From positions 160,315,911-160,379,910 of the forward strand of contig NC_029516.1 of NCBI RefSeq assembly GCF_001577835.2: a DNA stretch of 64,000 nucleotides, read 5' to 3'. Both the position numbers and the translations under genes were made by a program. The notes under the pieces are model-generated. The model was not told the origin of the DNA, did not search any database, and saw only the letters and a list, made by a program, of their open reading frames with translations. The DNA comes from Coturnix japonica (taxonomy: Eukaryota; Chordata; Aves; Galliformes; Phasianidae). Below, in pieces: positions 51,201-62,434 of this stretch (positions are counted from its first letter, which is position 1; each line of letters starts with the position of its first letter).

Positions 51201-54200
51201 AGGAGATGTATGGATCAGCCATTCAAAAACCAGTGATCAAACAACCCTTCCTAAAAAGAGGAGAAGGCTTAGCAAGGTTCACTAATGCCAAATCTAAGAT
51301 AACAAAATCTGGGGAAAACATACTGAAACCTCCACAGAGGACTTTAGAGGACAGAAATGTGAGAGTGGACAGATCGCAAATGCAAAAGAAAAGTCTGCCT
51401 TCTGGCAAAGAACTGGTTTCTGGGAGTCCTCTTACACCACGTCAAAAGAATAACCAGCCTGACAAAGCAAAATGTTGTCCTCTTCAGAAGACCCTGGTAC
51501 TCAGGAATCACAATGGAAAAAATTCCTTGCCACTAGAAACAAGAATGCAACCAGGGAAAAATCTTGATGGACAGATTAAAGTTTCTTTCTCATCAGAAAT
51601 CAACAACAGAATAGAAAATAAAGAGAATGTAGTGGATTTTACTAAGACTAGCACTGGCAGCAAAATCAGAAACAAACTACCTGACATAGAAAATCCTCAG
51701 GTGGCCGATGCCTTTTCTAATTCTAACTGTTCTGTGAGTCTCCCTGTAAAGGATTCAGAACTGTCTTTTGAAGTTTCATTTCAGAATAAGTTGGAAAACT
51801 GGGAAAAAGAAAAGGAAAAAGAGAATCTGGAATTGGATGAATTTTTGTTTCTAGAACAGGCTGCAGATGAAATATCTTTCTCAAGTAATTCTTCATTTGT
51901 GCAAAGGATTTTAGATCGAGATCAGCAAACTTCACAGGGGCGCAGAATGTCCTCTACGCCTATCAAGGCAAAACCGCAGCAAGTAAAGGAACCTGCAGCT
52001 GAACTCATTATTAAGAAAAAGGGAGAATGTGTAGCAGCAGGAAATAGAAATGATAAAGCAGTTAATCATACGGTCTCAAATTCAGAAACTGCTTCTAGAC
52101 TGAAGGATCCATTGAATAAAGCAGATAGTGTAATGTTTTCAGTTTCTTCCACGACAGCAGCTCCTAATTTAAAAAGTACTCAGTGGTCTGTAAATGAAGA
52201 CAAAGATGAAGAAAACGGTGATAGTACTACAGATTCTGAGCAAGAATTTGAGACCACTTTAAAATATGAAAATGAAGATGTTAAGACATCCTTTGTGAGC
52301 CATAGAGAAAGCGATCCAGAATTGTTAGATTATGGAAGTTCTGCTACAGATATCAGCAAAGAAAGCAAAAATAGAGGTGCCAACCTTGACTTGTCAGGCA
52401 AAGATAGCAGTGCACAGTCAAACCAAAAGGTTAGGAGAGCTTCAGACCACCAAAGAAGCATGGCTTGTGTAAACAGGAATAAGTTTGAATTTGATGATGA
52501 GAGAACATGGAGTGATCTTGATGAAGATTATGCTCATGATGATTTACCTGAAAAATACAGTAAGATGCCCTCACAGAATGACTTTTTCAGTAAAAACAAT
52601 ACACCTTTCCCAGATAAAGCACTGAAGAGAAAAGTTGCCTCAAAGAAGGGGGAAGAACTATCTAAACAGTCTGCAGTGGATGGTGATTCAAATGGACCTC
52701 CATCAAACCTGATGGTGAAACTGTTTCCCTCACTGAAACCGAAACAGAAGACAGGCTGTCATCCAGAGCATGAAATCAAATCCAGTGTGGAACAGGAGTC
52801 TGGAGGTGAGGGAACAGCAACTGGTAGGAAATGTTGAAGAAAATGGGTTTTACAAGTCTTTCCTTCTAAGGCTTGAGCTGCAATTTGATGCTACACCAAA
52901 AGGTACAGACTTCTACTGTAGGGAATGGCACCTTTCATCTATTCTGGTTGTGTCTGGTGCCAGATGCAGTCATCACACAGCTTGCTGAATGATAAGTTCA
53001 GTGAAAACTTTTATTTGTTTTTACCCAGAAGGCTATTTTTTTTTGTCTCATCACCTCATTCAACTAACTTAATCTGAAGGTGCTTGACCACTGTTTCAGA
53101 CTTGAGCAAAGAGACAAAAGCATGCTGAAAATGAAGCATTGCTTCCCTTTCCACTGAGTGCATCTTCAGTGTGTTTGGGTAATGCCATGCAATCCTAGGT
53201 TAGATTGTTCCTGTAGTAAAACAGGATGCCTCAGTGATGTCTGTTTTCTCTCTGTAGTATAGTATGTAGAGAATTCACCTGGAATATGGTAAACACGTTC
53301 ATTTTTCTGCTCTTCCCAAATTGATTTCAACCATTTCAGCCATACGGCTATGATATGCAGAAGGGCTGCCTCTAAAATCTTCTGTAGAAGCTGTTGAGTT
53401 TGTGCTAGTTTAAAATGGAGTTGTTTAGTGACAACATGATGGCATAGTCTAGCATGTCTTTTCTGTAAGATGGTGAGGTGTCAGTTTCAAACTCTGCACC
53501 AAATAATGTTTAGGATTTTTTTCTGTTTTCTGAGAAGTTCATATGAAGCAGAAGTGGTAGCTTTAGTGTTTTATGGAGAACAGCTTTATTGGGCTTTTGA
53601 AAGATATCTGCTGGGTCTTGTTGCTGGAAGTAATGGTAGCAGCATTTAAGAGTGAATGAGGCAACTGACTATACTACACCATTAGGCTCTTCTTTTGCAT
53701 GCTCAGGAGCAGACTATGAAAGCCTAGGTAAGCAGTGACTGAACACGAAACTGGAATGGCAGAGGCCCACAAATATTCTGGGCCTCTACAGTGCATTTCA
53801 GGTCAGTGCTGGGTATGAGTGGACTGTGCTGTGAGTAAACTTGGAAAAACTTACAGCTGTAACTTTCCTCTTTGATGCTTTACCCTTGTCATATCATCAT
53901 TTCATTTCTCTACAGGTCCTTCGCATTCTGATTTCTGGTATATGTTTAGTTCTACAAGAATTATAGATGTACTTGATGAGGAACTGGAGTATGTAACGGA
54001 GGGTACTTCAGAATTTTACTTCAGTACTAGAATTTTCTTGCAGTGCTACTGATATCTCCAAAATAGTTTATATGTTTTTTTAAATTAGCGTGTTAATAAT
54101 TCTTCAGTCTAATGGATGCCTCTTGACAACTTGAATCTGATTGTTCTATGGCAGGAGCCACTGTACCATCACAGATACTGAGAGAGAAACTCATTGAACT

Positions 54201-57200
54201 GGAAATGGAAATTGAGCGCTTCAGAGCTGAAAACACCATTCTAACTAAACTTCGTGAAGAAAGAGAGCATGCCTTGGCAAGCATCAGGTAATCTTGAATT
54301 GAAAACAATTTGGTGTGTTCAATACAATGGTATGCTCCAGGCTATCGCACTGTGCAGTTCTTACCTAGACACTGTTAAAACAATACAGGTATTTTACTAA
54401 TAATGTAGTGGAGACATAGATCAAGAAACTGTTTGTTTCTGTATGTATGTATTAAATTGTTGTTATAACTCATGAACAGACTGCCAATCTAGGAATAATG
54501 TTGAGCACTCCTGCTGCTTTAATGTGATATCATTAAAGGCTATGCCAGTGAGAATTTTCTCATGTATACTTTTGCTCTGAGTAATAACACAGTCCTAAAC
54601 TGGTCTCCTACAACAATCACACAGTGACTGTGATTGATTCTGTCCATTTGGATTGGATGTACAAACTGAATATTGATTTCAGCTAGGGGAATTTTAAGCA
54701 GTTAATACAGTCAAATAATTCTGTGGAGACTTAAAAGTGGCATAACTATTTCTGTCAAAGTCAATTTTGTTTCATTTGGAAACAGCACCATGTTGGCTAA
54801 TGTTTAATTTGTGACCTGCTATTGGTCACTGGTTCTTTGACACACAGCTTTTGGGGGAATGGTGTTCTACTGCTCTGAGGAATATTGGCAAGCTTTCATA
54901 GAATCTAGAATCATAGAATGGTTTAGGTTGGAAGGAACCTCAAAGATCATCCAGTTTCAGTCTGGCCTTGAATGCCTCCAGGGATGAGGCATCTGCAGCT
55001 TCTCTGGGCAGCTGTGCCAGTGCCTCACTGCCCTCTGAGTAAATAATTTCTTCTTAACACTTAGCCTAAATTTTCCCTCTCTTAGTTTAAAGCCATTCAC
55101 CCTTGTCCTGTCACTAGTAGACTGTATGAAGTTGGTCTCCTTCCTGCGACTAGGCTCCCTTCAAGTACTAGAAGGTTGCAATGAGGTCTCCCTGGAGCCT
55201 TCTCCAAGCTGAACAAACCCAACTCCTCAACATTTCTTCACAGGAGAGGTCTCATCATCTCATCATCTTTGTGGCTATCCTATGGACCTGCTCCAACAGC
55301 TCCAAGTCCTTCTTGTGCTGGTGGCAGGCTGGATGAACACAATGGAGCCTCAGAAGGGCAGAGCAAAGGGAGACAATTCCCTCCCTCTCCCTGCTGGCCT
55401 CCCTTTTTTTTACTGCAGCTCAGAACACAGTTGGCCTTATGAGATGCAAGTGCACACTGCTGGCTCATGTCCAGCTTCTTGTCCACCAGGACCCCCAAGT
55501 CCTTCTCCACCGGCCAAAGCTGAAGCTTTGCTAAGTTCTGAATAACTTTTGTGACTAAAGATACAAATCTAGAAGTAGTTGGACATCGAGCACTATCTGT
55601 ATGACTGTATGACAATTGTTGGACCCAATCTTTGAGGTCTCCTAACCTAAATAATTCTATGAAATACTAGTCATAATTCAGTCTTCCAGTGCTAACATGC
55701 TGGGTTTGACTACAAAATTTAGTCTGTTTTTTCAGTCCAGTTTTGTATTTAGTTTTAGGCTAAAACAAAGCTTTGTTTTGTAATTGTAGGAAAGAAATTG
55801 CAGACTTTCAACAGCAGAAAGCCCAAGAACTTGCTGAAATAGAAGAATATAGAAAAAAGGAAATGAAAAAGCTGCAAAAGGAGCGTAAGGTTTTTGAAAA
55901 GTATACCATAGAAGCTAGAGCAATTCCAGACAAAAAGGAACGTGACGAAATTCAGGTATGAAAATAACAGTTACCATTATTATTTACACAGGAAAACCGA
56001 AATTCATTTAAAGGCAACTGAGAACTAATTCTAACTGAACTTTTCTAACTTAGGCCAATCATTAGAAGGTTTGCAATTGACTGGCTTAACTGGGAAAGCA
56101 GCTGCAGTCTTCACAACATTATTTGGTGGTTTCAAGGAGAAAAAAACAAAACAACCTTACAAATATTTTTGTCACATTTCTGTGCACAAAAACTGCATGA
56201 GACCATGGTAAAATGATCCTCAACTTTGATATAAAATTACGTTGCAAGTTTTGATTTGTGTAATATATGAAGATGCAAACTAGAACTATGCTTACATTTT
56301 GTTTGTAACTGTTCCAAAGTAAACATAGTTAGCATCTATAATTTTCAATGCTTTGTGATTATTTACTCATGAGACTTTAAATGCCGTTGATAAAGAAACA
56401 AGATCTGTTTGTTCCTTCTCTGTCAAGATTCATCAGGTATTCAGCCAAGTTGTATCTTCACACGTGGGTGTCATTTCTTGATGCTACTTCAACAGACTAA
56501 TGTTTGCAAAATGGCTAAATGGATTCATGAGTATTACATGTGACTATGTCCTCCCTGCTTTCCCATGCCAAGATTTGTTAAGGGTCCTTTTGAGTGTAGC
56601 CTTAAAGACAGCACATTTCTGCCTCAGGTGTGTTTGTGCTGGCCTGACTATGAAGTGTAAAGCATCATCTGAGTGATGATCACAGGAGCTCTTGTGACTG
56701 AAGTTGAGACATTCAACTTGGTAGCCTGAAGTTAATGCTACTCTTTTCACAGAAGAAAACCTTCCCTCTCTCAATCTTTTATTTTCCTAGAAAATTTAAA
56801 ATCTTTTGATACGTTAAAAAATGAAACGTTTCATAAACATGTATTTTTCTAAGGCTCTAAAACAGCAGATGGCAGAATTACAGGAAGATTTTAAACGGAA
56901 AGAAGCAAAATGGTCAACCACCCATCGACGCCTGAAAGATCAAATAGATGCTTTAGTAAATGAGAACATGGAGCTGAAAGAAGAAGTCAAAATTATGGAG
57001 AAGTTTCGTCTAGAAGCCTGGAAAAAAGTAGAAGCTGTTGGAAGCAAGAAGAAAGTGGAAAATTCTGGGATGACTTTAAAAAGGACAGAACCTGTAGTAA
57101 GTTATTTATCTCTGTGTTTTGAATTATGAAATTATAATCTAATAGGCACAACTTGGATTTCTAATTCAGTAATCCTGGGGTTCCACAGATGGTGCCAGAC

Positions 57201-60200
57201 TGAATTGTTTTTAATAGCACCTCCTCTCCAAATATAATTCACAGAATGGTTGAGGTGGAAGGGGCTCTCTGTGTGAATGCGGCCCAGCCTCTGCACAAGC
57301 AGGGACTCAGAGCAGGGTGCCCAGGGCCATGACCGAGTGGCTTCTGCATGTCTCCAAGGCCGCATCACCATGGGCGGTGCCCTCTGCCAAGGAATTCAGC
57401 TTCTTAGAAATTCAAACAATGCAACTGTAAGCAGAAAAAACACACCGGTGAGATCTGAGAACCTCCGTACCTCAAGGATCAGCCAGGCAAATCAGGCAGG
57501 TCAGCAGAGCTTCAAGTAGTTACATTTAATTTTGAAACATAACTGTTATTTTGGATTGCTTGCACCAAATGAACATTCTGTAGTTCTTGGTCATGAGGCA
57601 GCAGACAGTTCAGAAACAGCTTTTGGGCTGCATCACACAAGCTCTTCTGATGACTTAATCTCAAAAATGTATTGCTTGTGAAGGAAGCTTGCAGTGAATT
57701 TCCTCTCAAATGGTGTATAAATCCTATTGCAACTGCATTAAGAGATATGAATAAATGTCACATAAACCACAAGGATAACTTCCTTACTTCCAGTGTCCGC
57801 AAAATAGAGGCCTGAAAAGTGAAACTGGATCTCTGCTTCCTCCAACTCAGAAGTGTGGCAAGACAAATGGCAAAAATTATCCAGAAGCAAAAGGTACACA
57901 TTTGTCATGTTGGTTAATTCTCTAACAGAGAAAATAAACGTGGATTTATTGCATGTGTTTAAAAAACCATCTAAAACTAGATGAGGAATAGCTGTAATGA
58001 ACTTCAGTGCATAGATAGGCACCTCCCAGGGCAAGATTCTGGAGATAGCTCTTAGGAGACCGTTCTCAGAGTGAAAGTGTTTCTGGTCGTGTTGGTGGCA
58101 GATGATTTACCTTCCTCAGACAGCTGTCTTATGGTAAATTTTGTTTTTTCTCATAAATACATTACTTTCAGTTTCTTCTTCACTTAAACTAATGTGGGTG
58201 TCCTGTACATCTTGACCTTGTATGTAATTTTAACAATTAATCTGTACTTAACTGACTGAAATTAACTTCATTACGCTTATCTGAATAGGAAAGCTTCTGA
58301 GAGGACCTGCATCAGCACCTGCATCAGCACCTGCTAAGGACAACAGCAAGTCTGAGACAGTGACGACACTCGAAGATTCTTCTAAAACGTTTATGGTAAT
58401 AAGTCCTGTATCCTGATTTGGTTTTTAAGGGAGTACCTTTCAGTTCTGAACATCTGGGAGGTGACTTGGAAAGCTGCTGAGTCCATCTTTTTATGTTGCT
58501 TAATTGCAATGCTGTTGTTGTCATGAAAATGGCTATGTGGTAGTCAATGCAGACTGTTCTACTTGTGTCTGTGGGTAAGGCAAGGAAATAAAATAATAAA
58601 CTCCTACCCTCTAGTTTTGCAAAGTTTTCCATTTTAAGAGGCTGGCTATTTGTGTGCTCTGGGTAGGGAAACCATGCAAGAATCCTTCCTGCAGCTGAAT
58701 TAATTCTGGAATGCTGTAGGTAGCATTTGGTGTAATGAAACTTTGTCAGTTGTTTCACACCGTGATATGGATGATTTCAACCAGTTGGCATCATGCCACA
58801 GCAATGGATTTCATTTTAGTTTGGACAAAAGCTGACCATGCTCAAGATTACTGCAGGCCTGAATGCATCATTGTAATTATACTGGGGGCTGTATAAAACC
58901 TACACTTTTATGACTTCCTATATTTGTCTTCCTGCTGTCATGCTCATTTCATAACATACCTGTCAGCCTATGAAATAAAATATGTGTGAAGACAGAGCTT
59001 GATTTTTAAGTTTATGTTATTGCCGTCATTTCAGGATACTTCTCCTGATGAAGCTCTTGTGTCGGTACCACCTGGACCTGCATTTACAGACAGTGAAGAG
59101 ATACAGAAAGAAATTGCTTATCCTGATGGAAGGGTAAAATTAAAGCATGGAATTTGAAATTCCACAACACCTGAAGTGAAAGATCAGTGGGTAACTGAAT
59201 GCAGTGCCTTAATACTGACATCTGTAACCTGTTCATTAGGTCGAAAAGGTTTTGAAAAATGGCTGTCACCTCATATTTCTTCCTAATGGGACGTGGAAGA
59301 AAGTGGGTTCTGATGGGAAAACAGTAACAATAACCTTCTTTAATGGAGACGTGAAGCAGATTATGCCTGATCAAACGGTGGTATGTATGCCACATCTTCT
59401 GCATCTCTCTATAAATGCTTATATGTGTGTATACACTCAAATTCCAGCTAGATACGTTAATCTCAACTGTTTTCTTCAGATTTACTATTATGCTGATGCT
59501 AAGACTACACATACTACATACCCTGATGGCTTAGAAGTCTTGCAGTTTTCAAATGGACAAATAGGTAAAGAAATCATCCAGCCCAACCAACCCCCAAAAC
59601 TACTGTGGTGTGTGCATGTGTAGATATACACATGAACCTGTGTTTATGGAATAGTAACTTGTCTCAAAATACATTCTAGAGAAACATTATCCTGATGGCA
59701 AGAAAGAAATTACTTTCCCTGATCAAACTATCAAAAGTTTATTTACGGATGGCCAAGAAGAAAGCATCTTTCCAGATGGCACAATTGTTCGTATTCAGAG
59801 GTAAGCTTTGTATTTCCAGGTACCCTGGCCTGTTGACAGGGAAGCAGTAGGGAAGAGCTCACTGACAGAGGCAGTTTATAGTGATATATGTTCTTTAGAA
59901 CTTACATTTGAATATAGGGTACTGTGAAGATGTGCTTCCTGTTTGATGCTTATTTTTTGTAGCTTGAAGGAGGTAGAGGAAACTGAACTCCTATGTTTGG
60001 TACTCTAACCTAAATGACTTTTCTGACTTGTACATAATTCAAGAGAACATGAGTACCTAGCTGTACCTCATGCAGGTCTCAGATCAAACTGATGGTACTA
60101 AAAAATATTAAACTTCTGAAGCATTGTAGCAACCAGGTTAGACCAGAGAACAGGTGGTGGATGCTTGCAAGAATAAAGAAGTTGCACAGGTTTTGCAGTA

Positions 60201-60568
60201 ATGTGCTTTTGGGTATCAACAAAATGGCATGCTATGTAACAAACAGATTAGATTTTTTCTTCATTTCTTCCTTTAGGCTTATGTCTGTACTGCTTGTTCT
60301 GAGAATAAACACAATCCTGTTCATAGTCCCTATAATGGTTTTATAAAAAATACATCTTATGTGTATTTAATGCAGAGATGGAAGCAAAACTATAGAGTTC
60401 AATAATGGCCAGAGGGAACTACACACATCACAGTTTAAGAGACGAGAGTATCCAGATGGGACTGTTAAGACTGTGTACTCAAATGGACACCAGGAAACAA
60501 AGTACGTCTCTGGGAGAATAAGAGTAAAGGACAAGGATGGCAATATTCTCATGGACACCAAGTTGTAG
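45240..60568 (+). CDS. CENPJ: CENPJ (CPAP / SAS-4), complete, 15 coding exons, 1247 aa
   Basis: CPAP controls centriole elongation: it binds tubulin through its PN2-3 region and STIL through its C-terminal G-box (TCP10-C) domain. Coding exons: 45240-45629, 47068-47191, 49096-49228, 50718-50823, 51203-52805, 54155-54287, 55790-55955, 56854-57096, 57794-57893, 58289-58395, 59035-59133, 59240-59380, 59480-59564, 59680-59800, 60376-60568 (TAG). All introns are GT-AG and all phases agree. Start: [18 protein letters not shown], aligning with the human MPTSSELNSGQNFLTQWM start region. Domains: Gln/Lys coiled coil 131-171; PN2-3 about 216-300 with [20 protein letters not shown]; a KEN box about 391-393 (also in human, an APC/C-Cdh1 degron); a conserved [20 protein letters not shown] block; coiled coil about 790-965; G-box about 1055-1247 with repeated YPDG/FPDG turns. 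Human is 1338 aa; most of the difference is a short third coding exon. Confidence 0.97.
45700..46125 (+). mobile_element. CR1 LINE 3' fragment in CENPJ intron
   Basis: Forward CR1, fairly intact at the 3' end: 'ctgggctgttcagcctgga'-type block, 'tttaggttagacataaggaa', 'ggtgctggaacaggttgtcc', 'gttggactggatgaccttta', ending 'ctagattctatga'. It begins about 70 bp after the first coding exon. Confidence 0.9.
46432..46640. repeat. AT/AC microsatellite cluster in CENPJ intron
   Basis: Several neighbouring runs of TA, CA and TG dinucleotides with interruptions. It is compatible with a decayed compound microsatellite. Confidence 0.85.
47215..47430 (-). mobile_element. CR1 LINE 3' fragment in CENPJ intron
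   Basis: The plus strand reads 'catagaatcacagaatggcc', 'catccagcctggccttgagt', 'ggcaacctgttccagtgcat', the reverse complement of a CR1 3' end. It begins 24 bp after the donor of the 124-nt exon. Confidence 0.9.
49801..50289 (+). mobile_element. Avian ERVL-type solo LTR (fossil) in CENPJ intron
   Basis: The block opens 'tgggttgaccctaggcagcc' and later contains 'gggttgagataaagacag', 'tgagcatgatgttgcatgg', 'ttatcaacactgttttggtc' and closes '...atcctagccagtacaca'. These are the ordered landmarks of the common avian ERVL-family (class III) LTR as I know it. At about 490 bp it is shorter than full-length copies and clearly diverged, so it is old. No internal viral region flanks it. Confidence 0.75.
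51203..52805 (+). CDS. CENPJ: CENPJ large exon (PN2-3 C-part, KEN box, disordered middle)
   Basis: 1603 nt, phase 0 in and phase 1 out, spliced to [13 protein letters not shown] at 54155. The N-terminal end carries the tubulin-binding [16 protein letters not shown] motif. RIENKENVV supplies the KEN box. The [20 protein letters not shown]-type block and [14 protein letters not shown] are highly conserved with mammals, and the sequence between is low-complexity Ser/Asp/Glu/Lys. The open frame runs a few codons past the donor (GTGAGG); that tail is intronic. Confidence 0.95.
54895..55545 (-). mobile_element. CR1 LINE 3' region in CENPJ intron
   Basis: A long copy in reverse: 'atagaatggtttaggttgga', 'cctccagggatgaggcatct', 'gtttaaagccattcaccctt', 'ggacctgctccaacagctcc', 'cttcttgtccaccaggaccc'. 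About 650 bp of CR1 3' region is present. Open frames across it are remnants or chance. Confidence 0.92.
55600..55672 (+). mobile_element. CR1 LINE 3' terminus, second copy
   Basis: 'tgttggacccaatctttgag' then 'ataattctatgaaat' is a CR1 3' end in the forward direction. It faces the copy just upstream, so two CR1 pieces lie in inverted arrangement within 780 bp. Confidence 0.7.
57240..57400 (-). mobile_element. CR1 LINE 3' fragment in CENPJ intron
   Basis: The plus strand reads 'cacagaatggttgaggtgga', then 'gactcagagcagggtgccca' and 'tgtctccaaggccgcatcac', the reverse complement of a CR1 3' end. Confidence 0.75.
59035..60568 (+). CDS. CENPJ: CENPJ last five exons: G-box / TCP10 C-terminal domain
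   Basis: Five exons encode a single-sheet beta domain built from repeats of YPDGxx, [44 protein letters not shown] and [19 protein letters not shown]. It ends [13 protein letters not shown] (human ends KDKEGNVLMDTEL). This surface binds STIL in centriole assembly, and microcephaly mutations in human map here. Nothing in it looks damaged. Confidence 0.95.
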
Positions 60569-60670
60569 TTAACACTGATTCTGTCAGCACAACAGAAATA
60601 ATGTACATTCCTGTAAATAAGAAGAGGAACACCTTTAAACATATGCTGTGTATATACTTAGTTGTTTTTA

Positions 60671-60676
60671 AATAAA
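60671..60676 (+). terminator. CENPJ: CENPJ polyadenylation signal (AATAAA)
   Basis: AATAAA lies 103 bp past the CENPJ stop, followed by a T-rich stretch and a GT-containing 'gggtgctac'. This implies a short 3' untranslated region of about 120 nt. Confidence 0.85.
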
Positions 60677-60699
60677 CTTATTTTTCATTGGGTGCTACT

Positions 60700-62270
60700 A
60701 CAACAGCTTTTATTTCCAGTTTTTTTGCTTTTTTCCCCTTTTCAGGAGTTTACTGATATAATACTGTCTTGCATAGATTCATGGCTATTTCTCAGATCCT
60801 TGGCTACCAGTGAAAATGTGTCAAACAGCTGCAGATGACTTTATTTTTGAGGCCCAAGAGAAGATTCTTCAGTCTAAGATAAAAGGTTGTGCTGTTGGAA
60901 ACCCTGTCTGCTTTATTATAGCACAATGTTGGTTTTGCTCACTGAGTTTATGTGCCATCTGTGCCCTGGGGCACACCAGCACTGCCACCCATGTGAGGGA
61001 AGGGTTATTCCACTTCACTTAGTGCAGACTGAGCCTTTGGGTACCCCAGTATGAGGATGTAAAGCTATTAGCATCCAAAGGAGGAGTTGGACTGGATGAT
61101 CATTGGGATCCTTTTCAACTCAAACCAGTCTTTGATTCTATGAACCCTTTACTCACAAAGATGGGGTTCAGGTGAAGGAATGGGTTTCAGAGAGATCGGA
61201 GAAAGTAATGTTGTTTTGGTGAAAGCAGGCTCTCACGTTTTCCATGTCTAAGACTTCAAGATCTATATTTTGGGTCACTGGTTTCTGTCTTTCCTTTGTA
61301 ATTCAAACAAAATACTCTATGAGCTGAGCCCTGAACATTAAGGGTATGTAGGTGTGTATGCTCCATTATTAAGATCTGAATGCTTCTATGTAGAAGAGAA
61401 GAAACCATCTTTCACAATGAACAAGCTCCTCTTTATTCTACTGCTTTCAACTGAATGAAGAGGTGCAACAACAAACAAAACACATCCATCTTGTACTGGA
61501 ACCAAAACACAACAATGCAAATATGTTTCACAACAACAGCAGTAACATTCCCCTCTCCCACCTGTTCATTCCTAGTTCCAGACTCTAGAAGTACTGCAGC
61601 ACTGTCATCAAATGTGCCTGAAACATAAACGAGTTACACCCAACTATCACCACCCCTTCTATTATTATGATAACAGTGGTGCCCAACATTAGTTCTGTGT
61701 CTGTTTCTTCACTACTTCACATTCATTCCATCTCTGCTCTCAGAAAAACAGTTGATGGAACAATACGTAAGGCTTTAAGGTCAAAGTGATTTAGAATAAA
61801 TCCACTTATTTCAAGATTCGAAACCAGAGAAAACAAACATAGATGGAAAGAGTGCTTAGTAAATGGGAGGGAAAAGAACCATGCAACACTGAGTTGGTTA
61901 AAAATAAACAAAGTCAACCACCCCTCCAAAAACCAAAACGAAGGAGTTCTTCAGTATTCTCTGTGGCCAACACATACTGTAAAGCTTCCCTCCAATGTGT
62001 TTCACATTTGACTGGATGGACATTCATAAACAATCACAGATTTCAGTCTGAGAACCACTGGCACAGACACCAAGAACAAATGCTGAAAATGAAGAATAAT
62101 GTATTAAAATCACTCAGGAAGAGGATACTGCTGCTCACCTGCAAGTTCAGTGAGTAGCAGGAAGCGTTCTTCCAGTTATACTAACACTTCTACAAGCTGT
62201 TGTTCCTTACAGCTATTATACTATTATACTTCAATAGTATCTAAATAAGTAACTCCCACTTTTAAACAGA
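60700..62270. other. Intergenic region between convergent CENPJ and RNF17
   Basis: No gene is supported. It contains a CR1 3' end at 61078-61145. A TTTATT (minus-strand AATAAA) at 61432-61437 is a second candidate poly(A) signal for RNF17. Confidence 0.5.
61078..61145 (+). mobile_element. CR1 LINE 3' terminus
   Basis: 'gagttggactggatgatcat', 'ttttcaactcaaaccagtc', ending 'tttgattctatgaa'. Only the last about 70 bp of CR1 remain. Confidence 0.85.
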
Positions 62271-62271
62271 T

Positions 62272-62277
62272 TTTATT
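62272..62277 (-). terminator. RNF17: Candidate RNF17 polyadenylation signal (AATAAA)
   Basis: The plus strand reads TTTATT, about 160 bp past the RNF17 stop on the minus strand. It is the nearest canonical hexamer. Confidence 0.55.
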
Positions 62278-62434
62278 AGAGAAGTAGGGACAGAAGAGAA
62301 TTTTTTTTAAATATATGTAATTTGTTTGTGGCCAATTAACAACAGATGGCAATTTAGAGCTCAGCTTAAAGTTAGTGAAATTATGGCCTTCATGATGGTA
62401 CAAATCTGCAGTTCTTATTCGCTGTACTTACTTC

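Noticed and set aside
58324-58758. Minus-strand 144-codon open frame
   Set aside because: It lies antisense across a CENPJ exon and intron and has no known similarity.
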